NCBI GenBank assembly: GCA_963775235.1 | Contig: CAVZHY010000004.1 | Span: 186,001 to 250,000 of the forward strand | Reading direction: 5' to 3' | DNA: 64,000 bases | DNA from: JBBDMC01 sp963775235 | GTDB lineage: Bacteria; Pseudomonadota; Alphaproteobacteria; Rhizobiales; Kaistiaceae | Part shown: positions 54,355 through 61,901 of the stretch, piece by piece | Position numbering within the stretch: the first letter of the stretch is position 1 | Layout of the letters: each line of letters opens with the position of its first letter | Notes under the pieces: model-generated | What the model was told of the DNA's origin: nothing | Seen by the model: only the letters and a program-made list of their open reading frames with translations | Database searches by the model: none | Translations under genes and position numbers: made by a program

Positions 54355-54771
54355 GTCTTTCCTCCTCCCAAGTACACATGTCCATGGTGCGAAATCCAGG
54401 ACCTGTCGGCCATAAGAGGAACGTAGTGTACGATATTGTTGGCCGCTGTGGGCGCGTTCACACCGCGGCTGCGATCGCGCCGTGTCCCTACGGATTATGT
54501 TCGCTCGCGCTGCGAAACGCAGCGGCAGTTTGCGAATTGATACGCCTTTCAGTGTTCGCGTGGCCGCGGAGCTCGTCACCGACAGGCTGTCAGCTCGGGA
54601 TCCGCGTCCACCACCGGTAGCGGCTCCGTAAGCGTAAGGGCTTCCGGTACAACTCGGCGCGCCAAGCGGGGGATTGGTCGGAGCGTTTCCGGTTTATTGC
54701 ACTCTATCGCGCCGGTACGTCGTTGGCTAACATCAACTCCAAAGCTGGCGGGTAGGGAACGGAGGCCCACA
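54355..54771. other. 417-bp intergenic region with structured elements
   Basis: No supported gene. It holds the cysK promoter side, a perfect hairpin CGCTGCG-AAA-CGCAGCG (54508-54524), and a nested foldable block near 54565-54607. In that block GAGCT/AGCTC and GACAG/CTGTC pair with a bulge, possibly extended by CGCGG/CCGCG. An 80-residue open frame from 54378 has no ribosome site and atypical composition. Confidence 0.4.
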
Positions 54772-55044
54772 ATGGATAAGGCCATCGCCAAGCTCAATAT
54801 CGAGCATTTCCGGAAAAAGCTCACCCAGGACCTGGACGAGGCGGCGCGCCAGACCATCCGGCGGCTGCTGGCCGAAGAAGAAGCCAAATTGGCGGCGTTG
54901 GAAGGCCACGCGACCAAGGAAAAGGACTCGCGCGAAGCCCTGAGCTTTCGACCTTCTTCTCACCCATGGGGCTGGGGACGCAGATCGCTTGGCCACGGAT
55001 TGCCAGGGTCAGGCACTGCGTTGCCGCGGGCGAGCGTTCTCTGA
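54772..55044 (+). CDS. Small conserved hypothetical protein (helical, LNIEHFRKKL type)
   Basis: 90 aa. The first 50 residues (MDKAIAKLNIEHFRKKLTQD, then AARQTIRRLLAEEEAKLAAL) form a charged amphipathic helical segment that I recognise from small rhizobial hypotheticals of about 50-60 aa. The last 40 residues are Ser/Gly/Trp-rich and look unrelated, perhaps from a lost stop or indel. GGAGG lies 6 nt before the ATG. Function unknown. Confidence 0.6.
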   Translation: MDKAIAKLNIEHFRKKLTQDLDEAARQTIRRLLAEEEAKLAALEGHATKEKDSREALSFRPSSHPWGWGRRSLGHGLPGSGTALPRASVL

Positions 55045-55109
55045 GGACGATGGGGTGCATCCGCGGCTGCTAATGCCAGAAGACATTCGACGCACGTAAT
55101 CGGGAGGCT

Positions 55110-55134
55110 GGAACAAAGCAGTCCGATAAGCGTT
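55110..55134 (+). promoter_or_regulatory. EcfG-type general stress promoter
   Basis: GGAAC-N16-CGTT, the exact consensus read by the EcfG sigma factor in the PhyR-NepR general stress response of alphaproteobacteria. It lies 36 bp before the small ORF at 55171, giving a leader of about 30 nt that contains the GGAGG ribosome site. Confidence 0.65.
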
Positions 55135-55170
55135 CTGCCAGTCGATGCGGCCCACGGAGGGAAGGATGTC

Positions 55171-55314
55171 ATGCCATCGATCACGAAGGGCCGGAGGGTC
55201 GTCCTCGCGGCTGCTCAGCCCCGGCTGCAAATCACCTCATTCGGCGCCAGATGGTATGGAATTGTCGCCACGGTCACCGCGCTTGCCATCTTCCTGGACT
55301 ACGTCATGAGATGA
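55171..55314 (+). CDS. Small single-pass membrane protein, putative stress gene
   Basis: 47 aa: a basic N terminus (MPSITKGRRVVLAAAQPR) and one TM helix (WYGIVATVTALAIFLDYVM) ending in Arg. GGAGGGAAGG precedes the ATG by 5-10 nt, and an EcfG promoter stands at the right distance. No family is recognised. Small basic-head/one-helix proteins are frequent members of the alphaproteobacterial stress regulon, which supports a real gene. Confidence 0.55.
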   Translation: MPSITKGRRVVLAAAQPRLQITSFGARWYGIVATVTALAIFLDYVMR

Positions 55315-55386
55315 GCGGGTGGCTTCGACGCCAGGCATCCGCCCCTCTGAACCGTTCTGGCGGCACGTCGAACAAATGGACCGCCA

Positions 55387-55650
55387 CTACCCCGGCTGTG
55401 GAAGAATGTCGGTCGCCATCAGCTTGCCACCGCTTTCCTCGATGAATCGGACCCTGACACTCTCTCCAACCTGTAGGGCCTTGGCATCAGCCCCGGTTGG
55501 CAACACGTAAGTTTTGCCGTCATCGAGCGTAATTGTGCCGCCCGTTGCATCGACGGCGACGATGGACCCTGACGTTCCGTCCGCAACCGCGGCCAGCGTC
55601 GATGCGGTGAGCACCGAAACAGCGCCAGCGGTGATGATAAGTTTTCGCAT
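55387..55650 (-). CDS. DUF1344 secreted protein
   Basis: 87 aa. A signal peptide MRKLIITAGAVSVLTASTLAAVADG is followed by a small beta-barrel domain GSIVAVDATGGTITLDDGKTYVLP and VGESVRVRFIEESGGKLMATDI. This is the DUF1344 pattern, common in Rhizobiales as periplasmic or secreted proteins of unknown function. ATG at 55650 is preferred to an upstream ATG at 55683, since it begins the signal peptide. Single gene. Confidence 0.8.
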   Translation of the reverse strand: MRKLIITAGAVSVLTASTLAAVADGTSGSIVAVDATGGTITLDDGKTYVLPTGADAKALQVGESVRVRFIEESGGKLMATDILPQPG

Positions 55651-55856
55651 TGGCCGTACTCCAACGATTCTGGACCCGAGCATTTTCGGCCCGTTCCTTT
55701 GTGCGTCTTCGGAACGTCAATTCGCCGCAGGCGGAGTGGTTCCGCACAAGACCTGTGCTTCGAGGAGAGAAAGAATCTGCCGTGTCGCCCCGTGTTCGGA
55801 TACGCGGCCCATTCGCGTGGTCGGACAGTCAAAGCGCCGCGCCGCAATCTTCTTCC

Positions 55857-55881
55857 GGAACTGCGGCGATTGTCGTACGTT
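55857..55881 (+). promoter_or_regulatory. EcfG-type general stress promoter
   Basis: GGAAC-N16-CGTT, a second exact EcfG consensus within 750 bp of the first. The predicted start near 55889 leaves an 18-nt leader with GGGAG before the ATG at 55908. The 55651-55856 stretch holds no other feature that I can support. Confidence 0.65.
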
Positions 55882-55907
55882 AACAGACCGGCTGGGAGCG
55901 AACCCGT

Positions 55908-56111
55908 ATGGAGTTTGAGATGCAAATAGCCGCCCCCAAGGCCCGTCGGCCGTCGCGAAACGTTCAAAGTCGACTGCGCTCACTGGAGCGACAAGCGCGC
56001 AAGATCGAGGAGATGCTCCTGCCCGACCGTGCCGGGCTTGCCGCCTCGACGGGTCGTCGAAAGTCTCCGAAGGGTCACTCTTTGCCGCTGCACGATCAGG
56101 CACTGACGTAG
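55908..56111 (+). CDS. Small basic protein, putative stress gene
   Basis: 67 aa: MEFEMQIAAPKARRPSRNVQ, then a short helical LRSLERQARKIEEMLLP and a basic tail. No family is recognised. Support comes from GGGAG 10 nt before the ATG and an EcfG promoter ending 26 bp upstream. An internal ATG at 55920 is an alternative start. The following 56112-56317 is non-coding and GC-rich, with nothing I can name. Confidence 0.45.
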   Translation: MEFEMQIAAPKARRPSRNVQSRLRSLERQARKIEEMLLPDRAGLAASTGRRKSPKGHSLPLHDQALT

Positions 56112-56365
56112 CCGAAAATGCGCAGCCAACGGCAGACGCCCTGGCACGGGTCAACGGCGCGTGGAGATGACCTGCGAAGCGGGCAGAAGTCCCAAGTATT
56201 CTTTCTGAACAACTAACGCGCCGCGTAGAACTGTAGAAATTGTCTTTGTAAGTCCGGGGCCCGCGACCGCGCGCCGCGAGCTTTTCGCGCGCCTGCTCTT
56301 AGCAAAATCATAACAACTTGTACGCGAACATTGTGGCGGTAAACGCTGCGGATGTGCCAGTTCCG

Positions 56366-57151
56366 ATGACCCATCACCGCATTCTAGACCTCGCCACGAC
56401 CAGGAAGGCAGCGAAGCACGGTCTGCGAACGACCGAAAAAGCCGATGCGTTACTGCAGTCCAACGAGCGCCTGGCTCACTTCGCGTATGTCGCCTCGCAC
56501 GAATTGCAGGAACCGCTGCGAATGATGGCGAGCTACCTTTCGCTCCTCAGTCAGCGCTGTCGCGGCAAGCTCGACGCCGAGGCCGAGGAATTCATCGCCC
56601 TGGCGATTGACGGCGCTCAGCGCATGAAGGCGCTGATCAACGATCTCCTCAGCCACGCCAGCGTCAGCAGCCAAATGATGGACGTTGCGACGGTTGATAC
56701 CGATGCGGTTGTTGCCGGAGTTGTCAGATCGCTCGCCTCCACAATCCACGAAACGAGCGCTCGGGTCATGCATGATGCGCTGCCCGCCGTGCGCGGCGAT
56801 TCCGGTCAACTGGAGCGGCTGTTCGCGCGTCTGATCGAAAACGCCATCAAGTACCGGTCGGCAGCGGCGCCTTTGGTACGCGTGTCCGCTGCGCGCGAGG
56901 GAGCCTTCTGGCGGTTCTCGGTCGCCGACAATGGCATCGGCATCGAACCGCGGTTTCGTGAACAGGTGTTTGAAATGTTCAGGCGGCTGAACAGCTACGC
57001 CGACTATCCCGGCACGGGCATCGGGTTATCCGTGTGCAAGATGGTAGTGGAACGTCATGGCGGCAGGATCTGGGTCGGACAGGCCGCCGGCGGGGGCTCA
57101 GTCTTTCAGTTCACGCTCCCGGCGATTGACGCCGACGGCGGCAATCCATGA
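56366..57151 (+). CDS. Histidine kinase without input domain (HisKA-HATPase, phytochrome-kinase type)
   Basis: 261 aa. After about 30 residues comes a coiled stretch and HisKA with YVASHELQEPLRMMASYLSLL, whose H-box resembles bacteriophytochrome-associated kinases. HATPase_c has N-box RLIENAIKY, VADNGIGIEPRFREQVFEMF (G1/F) and GTGIGLSVCKMVVERHGG. There is no PAS, GAF or TM segment, so input must come from a partner protein. The start is uncertain: TTG at 56318 and GTG at 56333 are also in frame. It overlaps the next gene by 4 bp (ATGA). Confidence 0.85.
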   Translation: MTHHRILDLATTRKAAKHGLRTTEKADALLQSNERLAHFAYVASHELQEPLRMMASYLSLLSQRCRGKLDAEAEEFIALAIDGAQRMKALINDLLSHASVSSQMMDVATVDTDAVVAGVVRSLASTIHETSARVMHDALPAVRGDSGQLERLFARLIENAIKYRSAAAPLVRVSAAREGAFWRFSVADNGIGIEPRFREQVFEMFRRLNSYADYPGTGIGLSVCKMVVERHGGRIWVGQAAGGGSVFQFTLPAIDADGGNP

Positions 57152-58959
57152 CCAACTACGTTGGTCCATCGAGACTTTCCGACTTTCAGTCGTCCACTTG
57201 CCGTAAGGGGGCCTGCTTGAGAACAGGTGTCGAAATGGATGCTCATGGAAAGCATCTCAATGTCCTCATGATCGAAGACAACGGCGGCGATCGTCGCCTG
57301 GCCGAAATCGCCTTGCGACACGCCGCGGGCGACACGCAAATGGGAATCGACTTCATTGCCGCTCCGTCTCTGGTCCAAGGGCTCGACCGTATCAAGCAGC
57401 CGGAAAGCGAGGTGGACGTCGTCCTGCTCGATCTTGGGCTGCCCGATGCCAACGGCCTCGAGGGATTGCGCGAAATCCGCCGCGCTGCTCCCGGCACGCC
57501 GGTCATTGTTCTCACCGGCCTCTCCGACCTCGGCGTTGCCACCGACGCGCTGAAAAGCGGCGCCGGCGACTATCTCGACAAGGGCGAGCTTCAGCCGGCA
57601 ACACTGCTGCGGTCGATCCGCTATGCCATCGAGCGCAAGAAGAGCGAAGCCGAGTTGATCCGGCTGGCTCAGACCGATCCGCTGACCGGGCTGCTCAACC
57701 GGCGCGCGTTTTTTGAACAGACTGAACACGCCCTCGCGCAAGCCCAACGTTCGCACCTTGCCTGCGCCGTCATCATGTTCGATCTCGACCGGTTCAAGGA
57801 AGTCAACGACCTGTTTGGTCACAAGGTCGGTGATGATCTCTTGGTCTCAGTCGCGGCCGCGCTGCACCGGAACCTTCGCTCGACCGATAGTTGCGGCCGC
57901 CTCGGCGGCGATGAGTTCGCCATTCTTGCGCCCAACCTCAGATCGGCCAACGATGCCATGGAACTCGCCGAAAAAGTCGTCGGCCTGATCAGCTCGATCA
58001 CCGATCTCGGCGACGTGAAGGTCGACCTCAAAATCAGCGCCGGAATCTCGGTTTTCCCGATGGACGACAGCGATGCCGAGGGTCTGCTTTCCCACGCCGA
58101 CATGGCCATGTACAAGTCCAAGGCCAGCAAGCGCGGAGCCGTCAACTTCTTCGATGCCGGGATGGATGCCGCAGTCAAGGAACGCCGCGCGCTTAAACGC
58201 AGAATGCGCGACGACATCGAGAACGACGGGTTTTTTCTCTACTACCAGCCGATCGTCGACGCCACCACCCGCACTATGATTGGGGTGGAAGCCCTCGCAC
58301 GTTGGCGCGATGCCGAGAACAAGATCATCCTGCCCGATCTGTTCATTCCGCTCGCCGAGGAGTCAGGCGCGATCACGCCCCTTGGCGGCCGACTGCTCGC
58401 CGAAGCATGCACCTGCCTGCGCCGGTTGGCCGAGCACAACAAACCGTTCATCCCGGTCTCACTCAACATTTCCAACATCGAGTGCCGCGATCCAGGCTTT
58501 GGAATGCGGCTGATCGCGGCCGTAGAGCGTTTTCAGGTGCCACCCAACCTGATCAACATCGAAATCACGGAGTTGAGCATAATCCAGAACATGCAGGTGA
58601 CCCGGGATAATTTGAAACTGCTCAAGCACTACGGGATCGGCATTTACATGGACGATTTCGGCACCGGGTATTCATCGCTGTCGCTGTTGCGCGATCTGCC
58701 GCTGGATGCGCTGAAGATCGACCGCAGTTTTGTTTGCGACCTGGGCAGCGTTGGCGGCTCCGAACCGATTGTTCAGGCGATCGTGGAGCTTTCGAAGAAA
58801 CTTGGCTTCGCCACCATCGCCGAAGGCGTCGAGACGGAGGAGCAGGCGGATTTTCTTCGTGACGTCGGAGTCGATGGATTGCAGGGCTATTATTTCTCCA
58901 AGCCGATGCCGGCGGAGCAGTTCACCGCGATGCTCGACGACACCCACATGGTGGCCTGA
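57148..58959 (+). CDS. Response regulator with GGDEF and EAL domains (cyclic di-GMP turnover)
   Basis: 603 aa. REC (about 40-155) has phospho-Asp in VVLLDLGLPD and Lys in YLDKGE. GGDEF (about 170-335) has an intact LGGDEF and an allosteric RSTD I-site exactly five residues before it. EAL (about 350-595) has GVEALARW, DDFGTGYSSL, KIDRSFV and AEGVET, so both diguanylate cyclase and phosphodiesterase sites look functional. The start at 57148 overlaps the kinase stop; the ATG at 57235 (MDAHGKHLNVLMIED) is an alternative without the 29-residue tail. It is probably phosphorylated by the upstream kinase. Confidence 0.92.
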   Translation: MTNYVGPSRLSDFQSSTCRKGACLRTGVEMDAHGKHLNVLMIEDNGGDRRLAEIALRHAAGDTQMGIDFIAAPSLVQGLDRIKQPESEVDVVLLDLGLPDANGLEGLREIRRAAPGTPVIVLTGLSDLGVATDALKSGAGDYLDKGELQPATLLRSIRYAIERKKSEAELIRLAQTDPLTGLLNRRAFFEQTEHALAQAQRSHLACAVIMFDLDRFKEVNDLFGHKVGDDLLVSVAAALHRNLRSTDSCGRLGGDEFAILAPNLRSANDAMELAEKVVGLISSITDLGDVKVDLKISAGISVFPMDDSDAEGLLSHADMAMYKSKASKRGAVNFFDAGMDAAVKERRALKRRMRDDIENDGFFLYYQPIVDATTRTMIGVEALARWRDAENKIILPDLFIPLAEESGAITPLGGRLLAEACTCLRRLAEHNKPFIPVSLNISNIECRDPGFGMRLIAAVERFQVPPNLINIEITELSIIQNMQVTRDNLKLLKHYGIGIYMDDFGTGYSSLSLLRDLPLDALKIDRSFVCDLGSVGGSEPIVQAIVELSKKLGFATIAEGVETEEQADFLRDVGVDGLQGYYFSKPMPAEQFTAMLDDTHMVA

Positions 58960-58973
58960 ACCGTTTCGGCTTA

Positions 58974-59876
58974 TCAGAAGCGGTAGCCCGTCTGGTCGAG
59001 GAACAGCTTCAGTCGCTGAGGAAACTTCAAGACCCTCCGCTCCCGGCTCGGGCATTGGTCGGGCTGCTGGCCGTTGACGCAGACCTCCTCGCCGGGATTG
59101 TGCGCGACATCCCAGTGCGCATTCAACGCCGCCCACGCTGCCGCGCCCTCGCCGACGCGCACCTTCTGCGCCACCCAGCCGGCCAGGTAGCCCGGTGAGG
59201 TCCACTGTTGCGCCGGGTCGACCGAATCCTCGATCTGGGCCAGCCAATCGCGCTGCGCGTCAGCATATCGCGGGTCCGCCGACACATCCACGACCTTGCC
59301 GTCCTTGACCGTGTAGACGGCCAGCGGCGCGGCGCTGCATGCGTAGCAGTCGAAGCGATAGAGGAAGCGGTTGTCGACCGTGGTTATCTCCGCCAGGCCA
59401 TCGTTGTCGAGGTCGTGCAGAAGGTCGCCGTCGCCGTCGAAGTCGCCGACCCGGACCGCGGTCCATTTGCCGGCGACCTCAGTAGCAACGATCGCCGTGT
59501 TGCAACAGTGCGCGCCGCCCGAGTAGCTGGAGAAGAAGACTTCCCGTTGGCGGTTACCAGGATCGATTTCGGCGATGCTCGCCTCGGCCAGTGGAACGTC
59601 GAAGCCGGAACTGACCCCTTGTATTTCCAGCACTTTGGTTCCGCTGGCGACTACCGTCAGCACAGGTACGTCGGCCTGAGGGTCAACCTTGGGCAGACGC
59701 TCCATGGTGATCGTCGCAGTGAGGTCGCCGACTGTGACTGTGGCGCTCTTCGCGCCGTCGGCGAAGACGGTCGTCGGAAATTCCGGCGCCGGCTGGGCCT
59801 CCTCGCCGCCAGCTTGCCGCAACATCGCCACGCCGGCGAGTGCAGCAAGCAGGAGGCGTTTCCTCGCCGTCGACAA
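58974..59876 (-). CDS. Secreted hypothetical protein
   Basis: 300 aa from a TTG at 59876, chosen because GAGGAGG lies 7 nt upstream and it begins a signal peptide (STARKRLLLAALAGVAML). An ATG at 59930 would add 18 residues. The body is beta-rich, with SGGAHCCNTAIVATE, DFDGDGDLLHDLDNDGLAEIT (a Ca-binding-like, FG-GAP/VCBS-type loop) and a Cys pair near FDCYACSAAPLAVY. I do not know a function; this architecture recurs in rhizobial hypotheticals. Confidence 0.7.
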   Translation of the reverse strand: MSTARKRLLLAALAGVAMLRQAGGEEAQPAPEFPTTVFADGAKSATVTVGDLTATITMERLPKVDPQADVPVLTVVASGTKVLEIQGVSSGFDVPLAEASIAEIDPGNRQREVFFSSYSGGAHCCNTAIVATEVAGKWTAVRVGDFDGDGDLLHDLDNDGLAEITTVDNRFLYRFDCYACSAAPLAVYTVKDGKVVDVSADPRYADAQRDWLAQIEDSVDPAQQWTSPGYLAGWVAQKVRVGEGAAAWAALNAHWDVAHNPGEEVCVNGQQPDQCPSRERRVLKFPQRLKLFLDQTGYRF

Positions 59877-59999
59877 CGATCGACCTCCTCTGTCGCATCG
59901 GCAGTTTACAGCCAGCGCCCTCCCAAACAAAATCTCGAACTGGCGGGCCGCAGGGGGGCTCTGCTAGGTTGGCGGCGACGTCCCGGGTCGGAGGCCGAA

Positions 60000-60377
60000 A
60001 TGTCGGAAACCACTTTCAAATCCATACGCCTCGATCTCGCCCGCACCGCCGAGTTCCCGGAGGGCAGCAGCCACCATTCCTATCGTTTTGTGGCGCCCTT
60101 GGACGGCGACGGTCATCTCGATGCCGCCGCCTGGAAGCAGCACCGCGAGCGCTGCCGGGTCGTGCGTACCTGGGGCGACGAGGAGGAAGACATCGGTCAC
60201 CTCGTCCACCGGCCGGGTGGGTCGTGGGGCTTCCATTTCGACGTCGAGGGCGACGAGGGCGACGAATCCGGCTACCGGCTCGGCAGCCATCGCTTCGCCC
60301 TCGGCGAGTACGTGTCCATCCGCGAGGCCGACGGCAGCCTGAACACGTTTCGGGTCGTCTCGATCATCGACACATGA
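60000..60377 (+). CDS. Conserved hypothetical protein (SH3-like, 125 aa)
   Basis: 125 aa, soluble. MSETTFKSIRLDLARTAEFPEGS then HSYRFVAPLDGDGHLD, RTWGDEEEDIGHLVHRPGGSWGF and HRFALGEYVSIREADG. Highly acidic in the middle. I recognise it as a widespread alphaproteobacterial hypothetical but not its function. GGAGG lies 7 nt before the ATG. Its stop overlaps the cytochrome start (ATGA), so the two are co-translated, hinting at a redox-related role. Confidence 0.7.
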   Translation: MSETTFKSIRLDLARTAEFPEGSSHHSYRFVAPLDGDGHLDAAAWKQHRERCRVVRTWGDEEEDIGHLVHRPGGSWGFHFDVEGDEGDESGYRLGSHRFALGEYVSIREADGSLNTFRVVSIIDT

Positions 60378-60697
60378 GGCAGATCATGCGGGTGCTGCTC
60401 ACCTTGACAGTCCTCATGGTCGCCGGAGAAGCGTTGGCTCAGCAGGTAGGCAACCCCGTCGACGGGCTGTCCTATGCAAACCACTCATGCGCCGAATGTC
60501 ACGCCGTGGCGTCTGGCGACATGAACAGTCCCGCGTCGGCGGCGCCGTCGTTTCAGGAGATCGCCAATACGCCTGGCATGTCCGAGGTTGCCCTCATCTC
60601 GTTTTTCCAGACCCCGCATCCCTCAATGCCCAATCTGATCGTGCCAGCCGACAACGCGCGCGATCTCATCGCGTACATTCTGAGCCTCAAGCACTGA
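60374..60697 (+). CDS. Small monoheme cytochrome c
   Basis: 107 aa. The signal peptide (MRQIMRVLLTLTVLMVAGEALA) is followed by a class I cytochrome c fold with heme motif CAECH (about residues 39-43) and a likely axial Met in HPSMPNL (about 82). It ends with RDLIAYILSLK. It is a periplasmic electron carrier; the partner is unknown. The first ATG at 60374 is coupled to the upstream gene; an internal Met four residues later is equally possible. Confidence 0.88.
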   Translation: MRQIMRVLLTLTVLMVAGEALAQQVGNPVDGLSYANHSCAECHAVASGDMNSPASAAPSFQEIANTPGMSEVALISFFQTPHPSMPNLIVPADNARDLIAYILSLKH

Positions 60698-60698
60698 G

Positions 60699-61301
60699 TT
60701 GGCGCGGGCAAAATCCAGGCGCCCGGCACCGGCCCGGGCCGCGCCGGGCGAGCCGCTCGCCTTCCGGCCGGTGACCACCGCTACCCGCGCCGATTTTGAA
60801 CGTCTGTTCTCAGCACCCGGGGCGCCGAAGCACTGCTGGTGCATGGTCTGGCGCCGCACCGCCGAGGAGGCGAAGCACCACGACGGTCCAAGCCGCAAGC
60901 GCCAGATGATGAGCCGGATCGCCGCTGGCACTCCCGTGGGCCTCATCGCTTATCAGGGAAACGAGCCGGTCGCCTGGGTCTCGGTCGCGCCGCGCAATAC
61001 ATACCGCAATCTGGGCGGCCCGCCGCCGACGGCTGACGAGGTCATCTGGTCGATTGCATGCTTCTTTGTGCCGCGACGTTTGCGTGGCCAGGGGACGATT
61101 CGCCTCCTGATCGCGGGGGCCGCGGACTATGCGCGTCGCGGGGGTGCGACGGTCGTCGAAGCCTATCCGGTCGAAGAGGACGCCCCCAGTTATCGCTTCA
61201 TGGGGTTCGTATCCACGTTTGCCGCCTCCGGCTTCCACCAGGTCGGCCGCGCCGGGAACCGCCGCCATGTCATGCGGCTCGCCGTCGCGGCGGCAACCTG
61301 A
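60699..61301 (+). CDS. GNAT family N-acetyltransferase
   Basis: 200 aa from a TTG start 1 nt after the cytochrome stop. The CWCMVWRR segment (about residue 46) is characteristic of a GNAT subgroup. The acyl-CoA loop is in FFVPRRLRGQGTIRLLIAGAADYARRGG (motif A RxxGxG/A), and YPVEEDAPSYRFMGF is the motif B region. The acetyl acceptor is unknown. A downstream start is conceivable, as the first 20 residues are basic and low in complexity. Confidence 0.82.
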   Translation: MARAKSRRPAPARAAPGEPLAFRPVTTATRADFERLFSAPGAPKHCWCMVWRRTAEEAKHHDGPSRKRQMMSRIAAGTPVGLIAYQGNEPVAWVSVAPRNTYRNLGGPPPTADEVIWSIACFFVPRRLRGQGTIRLLIAGAADYARRGGATVVEAYPVEEDAPSYRFMGFVSTFAASGFHQVGRAGNRRHVMRLAVAAAT

Positions 61302-61417
61302 CCGCAAAAAATAGCGGCCCGCAGATTGACCATCCGTTTGGCGGAGCTAGATGAATTGTATGCCTCGGTGGGCTTGGGGGTTTCGGTCTCGCAAGAGAGT
61401 CCGCACGGAGGCGAAAT

Positions 61418-61858
61418 ATGAAGCACAGGACAGCCGAGGAGCTTCAGCAGCTAGCCGCGGTCCACCCCGCACCGCAAGCAAGGCCCATGTCCAGGGCCGA
61501 GCGCCTTACCCGGTGGGCCGAACTCCTCGAAAGCGACGGCAGTCGCCGCCTAAACACGCTGCTGGGTACCGAATACCAGATGGGTGCCGCTCGTAACGAG
61601 ATGCGAGCGGACAATTCGCCGATCTCGGTCGCTTTCTCCGATCCGGTATTGCGTGGGGAGGGCATGAAAGACGACACCTACGGAGAGGCCAAACGGTTCT
61701 TCGACCTATCCGACTGGCAGGTCCACGACATTCTTTGCTATTGCCACTACGGCGCCACCATGACGGCAGATATGGCCGCCCGCGGTGTCCGTTCGGCTGT
61801 CGCCGGACGACAGAACCCCGGCTTCTTCAGCCGCATGCGTCACGTCATCAGCGGCTGA
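61418..61858 (+). CDS. Conserved hypothetical protein (rhizobial)
   Basis: 146 aa soluble protein: MSRAERLTRWAELLES, LLGTEYQMGAARNEMRADNSPISVAFSDP, RFFDLSDWQVHDILCYCHYG. The CYCHYG block contains two Cys and one His and may bind a metal, though this is unproven. The protein is of a type I have seen across Bradyrhizobium-like genomes without a function. GGAGGCG is 9 nt before the ATG. It is separated by 117 bp from the GNAT gene and convergent with xseA. Confidence 0.7.
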   Translation: MKHRTAEELQQLAAVHPAPQARPMSRAERLTRWAELLESDGSRRLNTLLGTEYQMGAARNEMRADNSPISVAFSDPVLRGEGMKDDTYGEAKRFFDLSDWQVHDILCYCHYGATMTADMAARGVRSAVAGRQNPGFFSRMRHVISG

Positions 61859-61901
61859 TGAGTGCCGCGACGGCGGCCGCGGAGAAGCTGAGCGTGCGCG
61901 T

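Noticed and set aside
54378..54620. 80-residue open frame in the cysK upstream gap
   Set aside because: No ribosome site, Cys/Arg-rich composition unlike neighbours, overlaps the hairpins.
55663..55697. Third EcfG promoter, for the DUF1344 gene (minus strand)
   Set aside because: GGAAC and CGTT are present but separated by 26 bases, not 16-17.
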